NCBI GenBank assembly: GCA_023630585.1
Contig: CM042552.1
Span: 16,564,269-16,628,268 of the forward strand
Direction: 5' to 3'
Length of the DNA: 64,000 nucleotides
DNA from: Cranoglanis bouderius
Taxonomy: Eukaryota; Chordata; Actinopteri; Siluriformes; Cranoglanididae
Program-made: the position numbers and the translations under genes
Part shown: positions 40,609 through 53,290 of the stretch, piece by piece
Layout of the letters: the number at the start of each line of letters is the position of its first letter
Numbering within the stretch: the stretch's first letter is position 1
The notes under the pieces: generated by a model
The model's input: the letters and a program-made list of their open reading frames with translations, nothing else
Told to the model about the DNA's origin: nothing
The model's database searches: none

Positions 40609-43276
40609 TGAACATTCACACTGAATGTTCCACATCACTCTCAGGTTTAACTTTTCAGACCAGACCTGTGCATGCATTCTGCATCTGCACAACAAGCTTT
40701 ATATTGTCACACGGCCCATTACAAAAAAATCTCTGGTAAATAAATAAATAAATAAATAAAGAGCAACGACTCTTACAGCTAACAGAATTTAAAAACAGTT
40801 CAGAGTGTAACAAAGAGGTTATAAATGCAAAAGTTGGAATTTCAGTTATTAGAGAATATTTATATCACATGCTGAAAAGGAAATGCAAACTTTTGAACTG
40901 ATATTAAGATTTGGTTTATTTTATTTATTTATTTTCCCAGTTCCCACCCACCAGCCATGAGAGGTGGTTTTAATATTAAATGTTGATGCTCAAAATGTCT
41001 GTTCTTGTATAAGTGAAAAACATGCGCTAAAAGTGTTCACCCCCTCCACATGTCAGGCCGAGATCCAGCAACAGCTCAACAACTTACACGGAACTTCATG
41101 AGAAGAGGCTTGTGGGCGGAGCTTCTTATAATGCACCAGATCAAATACTTTTCACTTTTTCACTCATCAGCTGCCGAGTCGCTGCAGGGCGCAAAGATCA
41201 TTTTTCATTTGTCCTGATCTCATCAAACATCTGCAGGTGCCATCTCTCAAGAACATATTTCTTTGTGACCTCCATCTCTTGTTTAATTATGTGTTGGAAA
41301 ATCTATTAATGGAGAACTGGACTATCTTTAAGTTTGTTCATGTTGGAAATTTGCTGTGGTATAAGAGGAATAAAACACTTTGGGACATGCTGTTATAGGA
41401 AAATAATCAACTTCAGGGTGGTAACAGTAACTCTGCTTCATCGCTGTGTACTGTACTGAGCTGAGTATTTTCTTATCTTAAACTTGTTTTCATATTTTTT
41501 CCTATATGTACAGAACACATATATTTTCTTGTACTGTAGTCCTAAAGGCATGACAGTTCAACTTACTGAAATAAAAGCCACCTAAAGCCACAGCACCACC
41601 CTGTAACAACAAACCAAACCCAGAGTAACCCTAAACAATCCCTAATTTATCTCCAACATGAGGTCTACGTGGGTGAAATACACCCTCAGTGTTTTTTTTT
41701 TTTTTTTTTTTTTTTTTTCTTGTTTCTGCAGCCTTCGTATGTGAGGTAATGGTGTTGTGAGAGTTTTCTGTAAGTGCATTCATCTCTAATTCTTTTCTTT
41801 AACTCTTCATTGCTCACACGCTTTAACCCTTTGCATGTCAGAGTTTTACTCTGTGAGACCTTTCACACTCCACTGGTGTCTAGTGACACAGTATTTGTTT
41901 TGTGCATTGTTAGTTGTTACTTTTTGCAGCCAGAGACCTCTTTCATTTTTATTTATTTATTTATTTCAGGGCCACCAGAAGACAACCTCCCCCAAATGAT
42001 ATGCTCTTCTTTAGTTGTCACTGAAACTTCCTATTGTATATAAAGCACATGGACATGGACAAGGTACTTGTGATTCTTTGTGAGTTCTGAGCTGTTGTTC
42101 TGCTATTGTTCCTGGATTTCTATCATCTGGCCCTCTGTTTGGGGATCACACTCTGGATCTGAAGCAAAGTGTATTTTATGTATGTCTGTTTTTCTGCATA
42201 TTAAATAGAAAGTCAGAATGCCTGCTATCAGAGAGTGTGTCCATTTTTCCTTCTGCTTTTTTATTTTTTAATTTTTTTTTTTAATCACACTGGTTTGGGA
42301 CACAGCCTTTAGACTACGTGCCTCTAGTTTAGCTCCTATTCAGGATTTTGTCATTGTCCATGGTGATGAAACTCGAGTGAAGTCACAAAATGTCACATAA
42401 AAATACACCATGGAATGTCGCTAAAAAGTAAGAATTCATTTAGCTGAATTTTATTTTATTTGTTCTTTAAAATAATTCAATTCATTGAATGACCCTTTTT
42501 TTAAAGATCAGATGAACGGTATTTCCTGCTACATCTGAGGAGTAAAAGTGAAAGTTTGTTGCTGTCCATGGTGTTAAAAGTCTTGGGAGGAAACAATGCA
42601 GCTTGGTAACCATAGCAACATTAATCACAGAACATCAGTCAACTACAAATACAATGTTAATGCACCTCAGTAACCTTTCTGCTGAATAACTGAATGGATA
42701 GTAGATATTAAATGTAAAGGCATATAATAAAGACAAACAAACAAACAAACAAACAAATAAATAAATAGTCCAGCATTGTGTTCAAATCAGAAAGCAGAGT
42801 CTTATGTAAACAGTATTTTTGGCAGCACGGCATGTTTCCTTGTCAGACAAGCCAGATAGCACTGAACCAAAGTTCTGAAAGTTGGATGAAGTTAAATTAG
42901 TTAAACAGCTACCAAACAACTTTTTACACAAATGAACGATGATTTAAATATTCACCAGTTTTAACCACTAGGTGGCAGTGTCCAGATCTGATATTGAAAT
43001 ATATATGTACAAAGAATTTAGTTAAATTGTACAACTGATGAAAATATAATTCATTTACTGTGATTTAATTTACATACATTCAGTGACAGTTATATATTCA
43101 TGTGTATTTGATATTATTTATTATACATTTTGACATATTCAGACTCTTTTTCCTAATTTACAAATTTTATTTATTTAAAAATTAAATATATGAACTGGAT
43201 GTTTTATTGAACTTTTATGAAATGAGTCCTCAAATAAAACTGATCTTCTTCATAATTTCAGTATATTCTATATTTA
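40609..43276. other. Low-complexity single-copy stretch, no gene supported
   Basis: AT-rich sequence with (AAAT)n at ~40,737-40,760, a ~30-nt T run at 41,692-41,719, (TTTA)n at 41,948-41,967 and (AAAC)n at 42,731-42,757. A GC-box plus TATA-like pair (GGGCGGAGC ... TTATAAT) lies at 41,113-41,135 and could be a promoter. I searched for NITR variable-domain motifs (tyrosine-tyrosine-cysteine, FGxGT-like) that could join the tail exon at 44,327 and found none. Confidence 0.5.
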
Positions 43277-43278
43277 TA

Positions 43279-43818
43279 CAGTACTGTGCCAAAGTTCTAG
43301 GCACATTCAAATAAATGCTGTACAGTAAAGCAAAGATGCCTTCAGAATAATGCAATTAAATGTTTCTACATAAAAAAAAAAGGAAACAGTAGTAAATAAA
43401 TCAATGTCAATATTTGGTGTGACAAAAAAATTTAATTAAAATAAAAATAGTAGTCTCCAGTACAATTAGTGCAGTTTTATAAGGAAATGAGCTGGTAAGT
43501 TTTATTGAGCATCTTGCAGAACCAGACACAGTTCTTCTGGACACTTTGACTTTTGCACTTGCTTCTTATTTTTGTAGCAAAACCCAGCAGCCTTCATTGT
43601 GTTTTTTGTTTGAAAAGTGGCTCTTATGTAATATGCTGTTTTCTTTAATGACATACAAACATTTTTCTGTAAAATTTAATTTTGTGCTAGAAAACTAATG
43701 TTTGGGAATCTAAAATGTTTTTGCACTGACCTGATAATGCAGAAGTCATAAAATAAAAAATCTATAACAAAGTTTGTATTAAAAAAAGTATGGGGCCTAA
43801 AACTTTTCCACAGAACTG
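43279..43818. mobile_element. Nonautonomous DNA transposon with inverted ends
   Basis: The left end is CAGTACTGTGCCAAAGTTCT (continuing AGGCAC); the reverse complement of the right end reads CAGTTCTGTGGAAAAGTTTT (continuing AGGCCC). They form imperfect terminal inverted repeats of ~26 bp, flanked by TA on both sides (43,277-43,278 and 43,819-43,820). The 540-bp interior has no ORF. This start resembles a TA-flanked repeat class common in fish (recalled, not searched), so a mariner/Tc1-superfamily MITE is likely. Confidence 0.75.
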
Positions 43819-44326
43819 TATGTATATACACATTTACACATTTACATATTTACTGATTAAAAAGTTCTCAGCAGTCATTAATAGGTCAGTTAGAGACCAG
43901 TGGTATGAAAGGCTATAAAACTATAACATAATGCTGTGTAGACTCACTGGATTATTATTTTATTATTATTATTGAATTGTAATAGAATCATTTAAAATGC
44001 ATTAATTAAATTATGAATGTCTGTAGCTGTCCTGAATAACACCACTTACTCAAACTGTCATGTTTGTATATGTTTCTTTAACTGCTCTGTACTTTAATTG
44101 TAATCTGCTACATTTGTAAATGACTTTCTATAAAAAATAAAATAAAATAAATAAACAATACTTATCTAACTATTTAAGCAACATTTTCTTTAAACCATGC
44201 TATTAGTAGGGCTTTAACATAAATTTCAGAAAAACTTTCCATACCACGTGAGAGTAGATGTATACCTGTGGTTATAACTTTGTGCTAGACTTGTTATTAC
44301 GTTTTGAATATTATTTTATTTTTCAG

Positions 44327-44437
44327 GAATCTGAAGCTGAATCAGTGAATTATGCGGCTTTGAAATTCTCCAAGAGGAAATCCAAAGCTGCAAAAAGGAA
44401 AACACATCAGATGTGTGTACCCCGATGTGAAATATAA
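44327..44437 (+). CDS. Orphan NITR cytoplasmic-tail exon with ITIM
   Basis: A T-rich tract ending TTATTTTTCAG precedes an open frame of 36 codons ending in TAA (44,435-44,437). The peptide opens ESEAESVNYAALKF and continues lysine/arginine-rich. VNYAAL is a canonical ITIM (V-x-Y-x-x-L), and a VNYAALKF-type motif is typical of inhibitory NITR tails (family knowledge), where it recruits SHP phosphatases. Read in this frame the exon starts at phase 0. No leader, variable or transmembrane exon was found upstream between 40,609 and 44,326; further left is satellite. The rest of the gene may be lost or displaced. It lies in the same orientation as the NITR remnant at 52-53 kb. Confidence 0.72.
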   Translation, partial: ESEAESVNYAALKFSKRKSKAAKRKTHQMCVPRCEI

Positions 44438-45304
44438 CTGTAATACTATATGTGATTTAAGTTATTCATAGCACATAGTACTCTTAAAGAAAGAAAATAT
44501 CTTGACGATAGGCAAATATAGCCCTTTCCTTTTCTTTTTTTTTACATGAAATTGTTTTATGCTGCTGACAGACACATTTATATCTAGTAGAAAAATTATA
44601 GGTCAATAGAAGAAAAAAACAACAACAAAGAAACCTGGATATAATCTTCTAATGTTTACAATAATCTTAAAAAGAGAAATATTAAATAATATTGCCTATA
44701 TTAAAGATATTATTTATTTAGCTATTTTTTTTGTTTAGGTTTAACAAATACATGACTCTTAGCATTATTCTGAAAGTTTCAAAAGTGAAAAAGAAGTGTT
44801 TTATTACTAGTGACATTTCAAAAAGGTTGTGGGTTGGTCAGTGACTGGGGGCGGGGCTTGCTTTATTCATCTATCTCTTTGTTAGGGTTAAATAACATGG
44901 AAATCATACTGAGTAATAAGTACAAATATAAATATAAATTCAAACCATGGTTCAAGCGCAATCATATTCTGTTTATTAATGCAGAAATGAAATACAAACA
45001 CTGTAGAATTTCTAAGAAATAAAAAATAAATAAATAAAATTTTCTTCAGCACCATGTGTAAGCAATATTTGCAATTTTTTCCCATCTTATGGTGAATTTT
45101 AAAAATCTACCTTATTATTTGTTATTTTTTTAAATTTTTTAAATTTTTAAAATGTGTTACCAATGTGTTACAATGTGTTACCAATCAAGTTTATTTACAC
45201 AGAAAATAAAATATATATTAAGATCCAAATACCTGATATAATGCAGGAAATGTGATATAAATGTGAAATGTAATAAATGTGATATACTACATCCAGTTAA
45301 TGCA

Positions 45305-45389
<85 letters not shown>

Positions 45390-45617
45390 CACACACACAC
45401 AGAGGGACTGAGGAGATTCTTGCTGCCCCTGGTGACCCCTGGGTGTTTTTTCTATTTTCATTATTTACTTCTGTTGAAGTCTGTTGAAAAAAAAAAAATG
45501 AAAGAGATGTTCAGTTAAATATCATATTAACTTATACTGCATCAAATATTAACATATTTTTCTTTAATAACTTTCATTTAATATTGTTAGCATAGCAATC
45601 AGTTATTGCAGATCTCA
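44438..45617. other. Intergenic AT-rich stretch with a long CA tract
   Basis: No gene seen. A GC-box-like GGGGGCGGGGC lies at ~44,847. An uninterrupted (CA)n tract with one CG step runs 45,306-45,401. The 60-79-codon frames around it are made by the repeat. The part next to 45,617 should hold the 3' UTR of the minus-strand kinase gene; ATTAAA-type signals occur on the minus strand near 45,580. Confidence 0.6.
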
Positions 45618-45880
45618 TTACTGATGTAGTACAATCCATGTGCACTTAGCACTCAGCTCACTTTGTTTAGGTTTGTTCGGTTGTTCCTCATTAACTTGGC
45701 CTTGGAACCAGTCATGTGCAAGCATCTGATCGAGGGTTGGTCGTTTTTTAGGGTCTCGGTTCAGGCACCACCTCATCAGAATGCAGGAAGCTGTGTGCAG
45801 TAATGTAATTGGTTAAAAATGAAAATTGGTAAACTTCTGAAATTTCTCTTCATATTTATATTTTCTGTCGGTTCGTCATT

Positions 45881-45917
<37 letters not shown>

Positions 45918-48758
45918 CTAGCTATTTTGTTATGGATGTTTCTTTGCTTTGTGTACAGGTCTGAATGTAAAGCATCTGCATTTTCTCACCTTCAGACAGA
46001 TGATCAGGGAAGTCCAGGTGGCGATTAACGATCTCTCGTGCTTCAGAAAATGGGTCTTCTCCACATAGCAGTTGGTAAAGGAGTACGCCAAGACCCCAGA
46101 CGGTGGCAGGTTCCGCCTCGTACTGTCCTTTAATGATCCATTCAGGTGGGTGGAAAATCCGGGTGCCTGAATGAAAGACCGAGAATTAGTATTGTCAGTA
46201 AGATCACAAAAATGATCCACCACCAAATTCAAATCAAATCTACTGAGGCGCAATTACCTGCATATTCCGTGTAGGGGGTGTCCTTGAGCAGATCGCCACA
46301 GCCGAAATCGATCAGCTTGAGATCAAGGGTCTGAGGGTTCAGGAGGATGTTTTCATCCTTGATGTCTCGATGGAGAACCCCCCTGTCTAGGCAGTGAAGT
46401 GCAGCGAAAACTATTTGCTGCATGATGATTTGAGCCTGATTTTCCGAAATGCTCACACCGTCACAGTACTGGAAGAGATTGACACAGGGGTCGGGCCGCT
46501 CCAGAATGAGGATGAAGGTTTCAGGTGTCTCAAACCATTCCAGCAGCTTTATCACAAATGGACAATGAGGTGGCTTGCACACGAGCTCCATCAGTGCCAC
46601 CTCAAGAGGGAGTCTGCGTGTGTCACCAGGCTAAAAACAGAGTGGAGGTGGTTAGTATTGGATGGGACAGAAATGAATGTGAAGTCAAATCATGCTGCTC
46701 AAAATGCGAGTGAAATAAATAAGTCATAACGGCCATCCAGTGATGATTTGAAGGATAAAACGGTGATTAATTTTCGGTGAGTTTTTTCACTTTCACCCTT
46801 CATATGTTTTGGATTAGAAAGTGATTTTCATCTGGAAAGTGACAAATGTAATGTAAGTTCACTTACAAGGGAGATGTATTGGTCATCTTCGAACCTGTGT
46901 ATGAATTTCAGGGCCACCTGCAACACAGATGAGAGCAATGAAGCTAATTATCTATTTCTAACTTTTTTTTATGAGCTAACCAACTTCTTCCTATATAAAC
47001 TCGGACATAAAATTAGGACTCGATTTAATACCCAGAAATTCATTTAGAAAACATGTAATTGCTTTTGGTACCTCAGTAATATGTAATGATCTACAAGTCT
47101 TGTATTGTGTTCTGCAGTGCCAGTTAACTGTATATGTGCTGATACTCACCTGTTTCCCATCTGGTTTTCGAACACCAGCATACACGGAACCGAAGCCTCC
47201 TTTTCCCAGCAGCTTTCCCAAGATGTAGCGACTGAAAACGTTTGCTGTTGAACAAAAGAAAAAAATGAACAGTTTAGCTCATTTTCAGAAATCCAGCTCT
47301 GTGGTACTTCCACAGGTAACAGCTATTACACCGCCCTGCATCTTGAAAAAAAAGTTTATGCTGGTTTGCAAATCACACTTGTTTTTACTTATTTTGGTCA
47401 TGCTGAATTCAAATATGTCACTGAACATTCCCTATCACGTACTGTTTTCCCACAAAATAAGAATGAAGTTTTTAATAATTTTGCTAAATTATTAAATAAC
47501 TATATTGCTTTCAGGGTTTAATTTAAATTGGTAGAAGCTGTCAAATTTCACTATTATTTATTAATTACAACAATAGGCACACAAAACATAACACTTGTTT
47601 ACAACATGAACAGCAGAAAATTGTCTGTGAAATGTTTGTGAAAATCTCTAAATAAAGCTATTTCAAAAGACGAACATTATAATAATATGCAGAGTGCTTA
47701 AGGAGTGAACTTCCTTTTGAGGGATTTTCTAGAATAGCAAAACACCCACAGATGTAGCAGAAATCATCTGGGCTATGCTCGCATTTCCGTCTTTCCTGGT
47801 CATTATAAATCCCTGAAATCAGGAGTTTTGTGTCCATGTAAGTGTGCCTAGCATTCATATAAGGGCTAATCAAAGGAAAAGTGATATATGTTGCTCACCT
47901 ATTGTACATAAACATAGTGTTTCCTGTGTTGGTGGCAGTGTATCTGGCAATAGCTCTAACATTTATGGTCCATCTTAGGTAAAAAAGCTCTACACTGGAC
48001 ATCAGGCTTCGTGAAAAGTTGTGATGTTCTAGAGTAAAACTAACAGCATATCTGGACTCGGCATCTAAGTATTAGTAAGAAACAACTATCAGATCCTGTT
48101 CAGCAAATCTGATGCAGGGCGGTGTAATGAGTCCAAAATGTTATATGAAAAGTCTGATCTTGGACAGGGTGTGTTCCTGTTTTCTGTCTCACACCTCTCT
48201 TTTCCGTCTTCACGTCGTTCTCTTCTATCTCTGTTCTCCTCCTCTTTTCCACCCTCTCCTCAGGCTGGGACTCGGGTCCTTCAGGAGGAGCATCCGTCCT
48301 TTTCCTCTTCAGAGGATTCTCCTGGCTTTCCCTTCTATCAAAGTGTAGGCCTGCTTAAGAAAATATTTGAGAAATTACTAGGGTTGGCTGGTATATAATA
48401 TATAGTCGATGATATATGACAATATATAGTTATGTTGATATGATTAATATCACCTGAACCAAGGAGTGAGACTTGAGGAGTGAGAAATTAGCCTCCGTTT
48501 CTATTCACATATTTATATATAAATTCAGGATGTGTATCATGGCTCAAGTGATATTTCTAATGATATTTAATGATATATCTTCCTTGAGCTATTATATAAA
48601 CTATGTTTTTTTACTTAGTACACTCTCAGGAGGTGATGAGGACATGTCCCCAGTGTGAACATTTATATGAACAATTAAAGGGTTTTGTTTTTGGCAACAA
48701 AAGATAGATTCTGTAAAAATTGATTTAACTCACCACTTGCTGGACAATTGCGATCCAT
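45618..48758 (-). CDS. pim-like serine/threonine kinase, seven exons, intact
   Basis: Coding exons on the minus strand, in order: 48,734-48,758 (ATG), 48,195-48,350, 47,150-47,244, 46,867-46,917, 46,258-46,630, 45,990-46,166 and 45,618-45,790 (TAA). All introns are GT-AG and phases agree, giving 349 codons. The N-terminal ~60 residues are charged (KRKR, EKRRR). Then come the glycine loop LGKGGFGSV, the ATP lysine in VALKF, the PIM-type hinge LILERPDPC, the catalytic loop HRDIKDEN, the metal-binding DFG, and PPEW in place of APE. All catalytic residues are present, so an active cytosolic or nuclear kinase is expected. PIM kinases are constitutively active and regulated by expression; fish carry many paralogues. 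The donor of the second exon (GTGTGA) is the weakest call; skipping this exon also keeps frame (297 codons). Confidence 0.92.
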
Positions 48759-48919
48759 CGCTTGCAGTTTTAGCAGAAATCAGCGTCGTGAAATAAGTTA
48801 CGAAAACGTAAAAGAAACGTCGTGCACAGCGTGCTTTCTTCTGCCTGTAACTACTGAGTTACAAAACCTTTGCTGGAGCCTACACGGCAACCCCCCTCCC
48901 CCACCTGGGGTAGTCTGAT

Positions 48920-49520
48920 CACCTCTCTTTTTTTCTCACCCCCAAATACACACCACTCATCAACCGTGTGAAGCCATCAGTGAAGACCATCAATGTGTGG
49001 CCAGTGGGGGCAGATTCTTGCTCCAGGAGCGGTTTAAAGACACGGATTGGAGAAGGTTTGCCTCTAGGCTACCTGTGGCTGTCATACAAACATTGACTCT
49101 TACATTTACTCAGTATTGGAATACATCAAGACCACAACTGACAGGGCACTACAGCGGGTGGTGAAAACCGCCCAACGCATCATAGGGACTCCTTTTCCTA
49201 CTATTGAGGACGTCCAGATGAAGAGATGTCTACGCCGGGCACGCAGCATTCTCAAGGACCCCTCCCATCCTGCCCATAGTCTCTTCCAGCTGCTACCCCC
49301 CAAAACGTGCTTCAGGAGCCTTCAGACCAAAACCAGAAGGTTTAGGAACAGCTTCTTCCCCACAGCTGTTTCCCTTCTGAACTCTGTCCCCCACTGAACC
49401 CTCTCTGTCCTCCTCCCATACCACTACACACTCCTCCTCCCTCTTCATCTATCCAAGTGACTATGACTGTACTCATCTATCATTCATTGTATAGCATTTT
49501 GTTATAGTATGTTCACAGTG
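48920..49520 (+). pseudogene. Truncated LINE (L2/CR1-like) relic, reverse-transcriptase C-terminus
   Basis: 48,950-49,080 encodes, in shifting frames, a piece like the region before the RT domain (KTINVWPVG ... RFKDTDWRRFA). It is fused to the C-terminal part at 49,116-49,397, read as DRALQRVVKTAQRIIGTPF ... DPSHPAHSLFQLLP ... RRFRNSFFPTAVSLLNS and ending in TGA. The whole RT core between is deleted. The C-terminal motifs are those of fish L2/CR1-group elements (recalled). A pyrimidine-rich 3' tail runs on to the microsatellite at 49,590. It lies just upstream of the kinase gene's first exon, in opposite orientation. Confidence 0.8.
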
Positions 49521-49587
49521 CTTTCTCCACTACTGTATATATATATTCATAGCACTCTGTATATCTGTTCTCCATACATCTGTATAT

Positions 49588-49589
<2 letters not shown>

Positions 49590-49650
<61 letters not shown>
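49590..49650. repeat. (GT)n(TA)n microsatellite
   Basis: GT tract 49,590-49,618 followed by TA tract 49,619-49,650. It sits at the junction between the LINE tail and LTR copy 8. Confidence 0.95.
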
Positions 49651-49652
<2 letters not shown>

Positions 49653-49663
49653 CAAACATACAC

Positions 49664-50075
49664 TGTAACGCATGACGGTGACAAACTGATTTCTGAATTA
49701 ACCCAGACAGAACATAGAAAATTTCGTCACTCAGGTGACCGAGAGTAACCCCGAGAGGCCTCCTGCGGCCAGATTCCCTTTGGAATGCAAAAGACTCTTT
49801 GGAACCCACACAGGACTTACCCCTGAAATAAAAGAAACCTTTGACGACTGAATGTCTGGGAAACTTCACGATTAGTTCGTCAGCAGGGGTCCACCAAAAC
49901 TCCAACCAAGGGCCTGTAAATCTCTGATCTAATCTCTGTTCACGACCACATGGATTAGCCTCAGAGTCGGCAAGGCCAGAAGAGAAAACGTCCTCCCTAA
50001 AGGTCACCCTGAGGTGACCAAGGACCGGTGGGACATTAGAAGAACGCCAGCCCCCTCTTCTGGACATACATACGT
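49664..50075 (+). mobile_element. LTR copy 8, 5' fragment
   Basis: It starts TGTAACGCATGACGG and matches the first ~400 bp of the satellite-B LTR family (CCGAGAGGCCT, GGGACATTAGAAGAACGCCAG, CCCCCTCTTCTGGACATAC). It ends at the family's usual CA tract, here extended by (TA)n. Everything 3' of the microsatellite is missing. This is the only clear family fragment found outside the satellite block, apart from the related LTR at 56.7 kb. Confidence 0.85.
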
Positions 50076-50176
<101 letters not shown>

Positions 50177-50570
50177 CACACTCACAATTGAACATACACA
50201 CATATATACTTACTAAAATAAAGAGCAGTTTGCTAATAATTGTAAGAAAAACAAATAAAATATTCTGCGTCCAGTGCAGCGTGTATATTTAATCTGAATG
50301 CTTTCAGATTTATTAGCACATTTTCACTCAGCTAAAATATTAGAAAATCATATATTTGTGTATGTAACTGTCAGATTCACGAGTGATATTTTTTCCCCTT
50401 TTCTGATCATGATTCATTAAAGCTCATTTCTGAAAAAAAGAAAAAGAAAAAAAGTGCATCATGTGACATCTTATGATATACCATTTCGATTTAGTTTTTG
50501 GTATCATGGTGTGCCTTAGATGGGGGTGGAGAGGGCGGAAGAGAGAGAGCATGCACACATGCATGAGCGA

Positions 50571-50578
50571 GAGAGCCA

Positions 50579-50640
<62 letters not shown>
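50571..50640. repeat. (GA)n microsatellite
   Basis: A nearly pure GA tract with one CA step at ~50,591. On both sides, 50,172-50,570 and 50,641-51,284, I see AT-rich sequence and no gene. Confidence 0.95.
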
Positions 50641-50643
<3 letters not shown>

Positions 50644-51284
50644 TGATTGGTTAGTGTTACACAGTGGTGAAGGAGGCATTAAGGCCTGAATGAAACTCCA
50701 CCCATATCGACACAGACATCTTGCATATGTTCATGATCATAATTCAGAAAAACAAGTATTCAACATGCCAAAAGCTTACCTGATTACTGCTTAGTAATAA
50801 TTAACTGAATATACAAATTATGATTATGTTAAATTAAATTATTATAGGTTACTGCTTAGTTATTTCAAAAAGCAACATCTATACTTAAGTCTGTATATAG
50901 ATGATAATATTCCTTTTAACATATTATCACTGGCAGGAAAACAGAATTTTTTTTTTTTTAAATAATTATATTTTACTGAATTTTACTGTATGAACTGAAC
51001 ATACTGAATTATGAAATATCACTTGATTCAGCTGGATGCTGTCACACTTAAGCCTTTTGTTTGGTGCAAGTCATTTTTTGTTATTCTAGAAAAGCTAAAG
51101 ATTCTAACACATTACGATATATCCAGGGAGAATTATACTGTTGGTAAACAAGAGAGGATGGTCAGGGTCAGCAATCACTCAAGGAAGTGGAAGCTTGTAG
51201 GGGCTTGTAGTTTAAGCGTTCCATGAGGTTTTTTTTTTTCTTTTTTCTTATCCTCCTAAAAGGGGTGATAGTAGGAACCCTTTC

Positions 51285-51525
51285 TGACAGAGAAACACTT
51301 ATGTCCCTGTGCACAAAGCGAGGTCTATAAAGGCCAAGGTTGGTGAGTGTAAGAACTTGTGTGGCCTGCACAGAGCCCACTACTCAACATCAGTGCCCAA
51401 CCTCACTAATGCTCTTGTGGTTAAATGAGCATCAATCCCCACAATCAACCAACAATCCTCACAGCCATGCTCCAGAATCTAGTGAAAAGCCTTCCCAGAA
51501 GAGTGGAGGCTGTTATAGCATAAAC
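51285..51525 (+). pseudogene. Decayed Tc1-like transposase 3' remnant
   Basis: The order of conserved blocks is that of Tc1-type transposase C-termini: GTGCACAAAGCGAGGTC, then TGGCCTGCACAGAGCCC (WPAQSP motif), a deletion of the NPIEHLW segment, then CTCACTAATGCTCTTGTGG (LTNALV) and AGCCTTCCCAGAAGAGTGGA (SLPRRVE). Frames are broken and a stop (TGA) interrupts. The family was recognised from the motifs, not by search. Confidence 0.7.
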
Positions 51526-51544
51526 ACACATACACACATTCAAC

Positions 51545-51835
51545 AGTGGTTTCCGGCCTCCCGGATTCCCTGAATCTTTTCACAATATTATGCTCTGTAG
51601 ATGGTGAAAGACCTAAATCCTTTGCAATCTTTGCAATCTCCAAAAATCTGTGTTACTTATCAGTCTTATTTTGCCTCTGTCCCATTTTTTTTTTCATGTT
51701 GAAGGCATCAAATTCGAAATTTGTTTATATTTACAAAATACAATAAAGTTGGTCAGTAAAAAAAAAAAATGAATATCTTTTCTTTGTACTTTTGTCAGTT
51801 AATAACATTTCTGGAAATGGGGTTAGTATATATAT
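51545..51835 (+). mobile_element. Degraded fish DNA-transposon 3' region
   Basis: It contains GGTGAAAGACCTAAATCC, GTTGAAGGCATCAAATTCG, CAATAAAGTTGGTCAGT and the end-like CATTTCTGGAAATGGGGTTAG, in the order I recall from an abundant nonautonomous transposon of fish whose end reads roughly cattggaattggggttg. No ORF. The class is uncertain. Confidence 0.45.
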
Positions 51836-51847
51836 ATTATAAAATTT

Positions 51848-53221
51848 AAGGGTTCAGCGCTCCAGAGTGCCGTATTGAGCTCAGTTTCTCCAGCAGAGTC
51901 AATATTTCATTTTTTTTATTTGTGCCTGTGTTATTTATTACTTAACCTCATAATGGTTGGATTAATGTGCTAGAACTGACAGCATGTGTTTTATGGACCA
52001 TAAGTATTATTAAGATCTACACTGAACAGGTGATGGAGATGTAAAAGTGTCAGTGTCACAGAGCAGCATGTTGGACTCAGTTCCTGCAGGAGCGTCAGTG
52101 ACACTGCAGTGCTCAGTTATGTACACATCCATATAGATTACAAATTTATATAAGTATATATAATAAATATTCTGTATACAAACACAACAAACCGATAAAG
52201 ATAAAATGCATTAAAAAAAAACATTATTTATCTGCTCTTTTTCTCTTTCATTAGAGATTTCAAGTAATTAAATGTTGCACTATGTGATGTTAATCTTCAT
52301 TTGTAAGGAGGAACATGTTAAAAACAGCATACATATTTGAGCAGTTGTTCAGGTAATGATTATATATTTCATTCTTATAAATTTCATTCTTATATATAAT
52401 ATAGCACTCTAGGGTGCTCTATTGAGCTCAGTTTCTCCAGCAGAGTCAGTGTCTTTATTTATTTATCTGAGTCTCTGTGACTCTGCAGTGCTCGGTTCTC
52501 TCTGAGAGCAGAGCAGCAGAACTCCAAGTGCTCTGGTTCAGAGCTGCTCCACCACAATCCCATCCTCAAATCATTTACACTCATCACGACAGCAGCCATC
52601 AGTGTGAGAGCGGATCTTCTACACACACCTGTGTGTACAACTTCTCCAAGAACATCAGCCGCAGTGGTCCTGGGACTTACTACTGCGCTGTGGCTGTGTG
52701 TGGGAAGATCATTTTTGGGAACGGGACAAGAATGGGTAAACTGGGTAAGAACACATTCACTTACATATGTAATAATTTAATACTTAACGCTTTTTTAAAA
52801 ATATAAATGTTTTTAATTGCTAAAATTACCATCATTATGATCAAAAGGAGGTGTAGTTATTAATTTATTTCCACATAAAATTTTGTACAGTATATATCCT
52901 TTATTTTAAAATCTAGCTACAGAAGAATCTGTGGATCCTGTAGTGATCTGCCTCGCTGTAGCTTTGGGAGTGTGTGTGGTTGTGATCTTTGGTTATATTG
53001 TAACCTGTAAATGGAGGAACTGTGAATGTTGCACTGGTGAGTCTTCAGTAATGTGTATCTGAATATTTTATAATACGAACAAGTCTTATAAGTTTTGTGG
53101 CCTGGGAAAACTCTTCATATGATGGAATTTTGACATTTTCTACTATATACAGTATATATAGTTATGAACACTAACAGACTTTCCTGTACTGAAATTTCTT
53201 TCTCTTTTGCATGTATCTTAA

Positions 53222-53290
<69 letters not shown>

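Noticed and set aside
41714..42043. Possible terminal exon after TTATTTCAG at ~41,968 (PPEDNLPQM...) and a tiny exon after TTTCTGCAG at ~41,732
   Set aside because: Splice-like sites exist but no homology, no partner exons and low-complexity surroundings.
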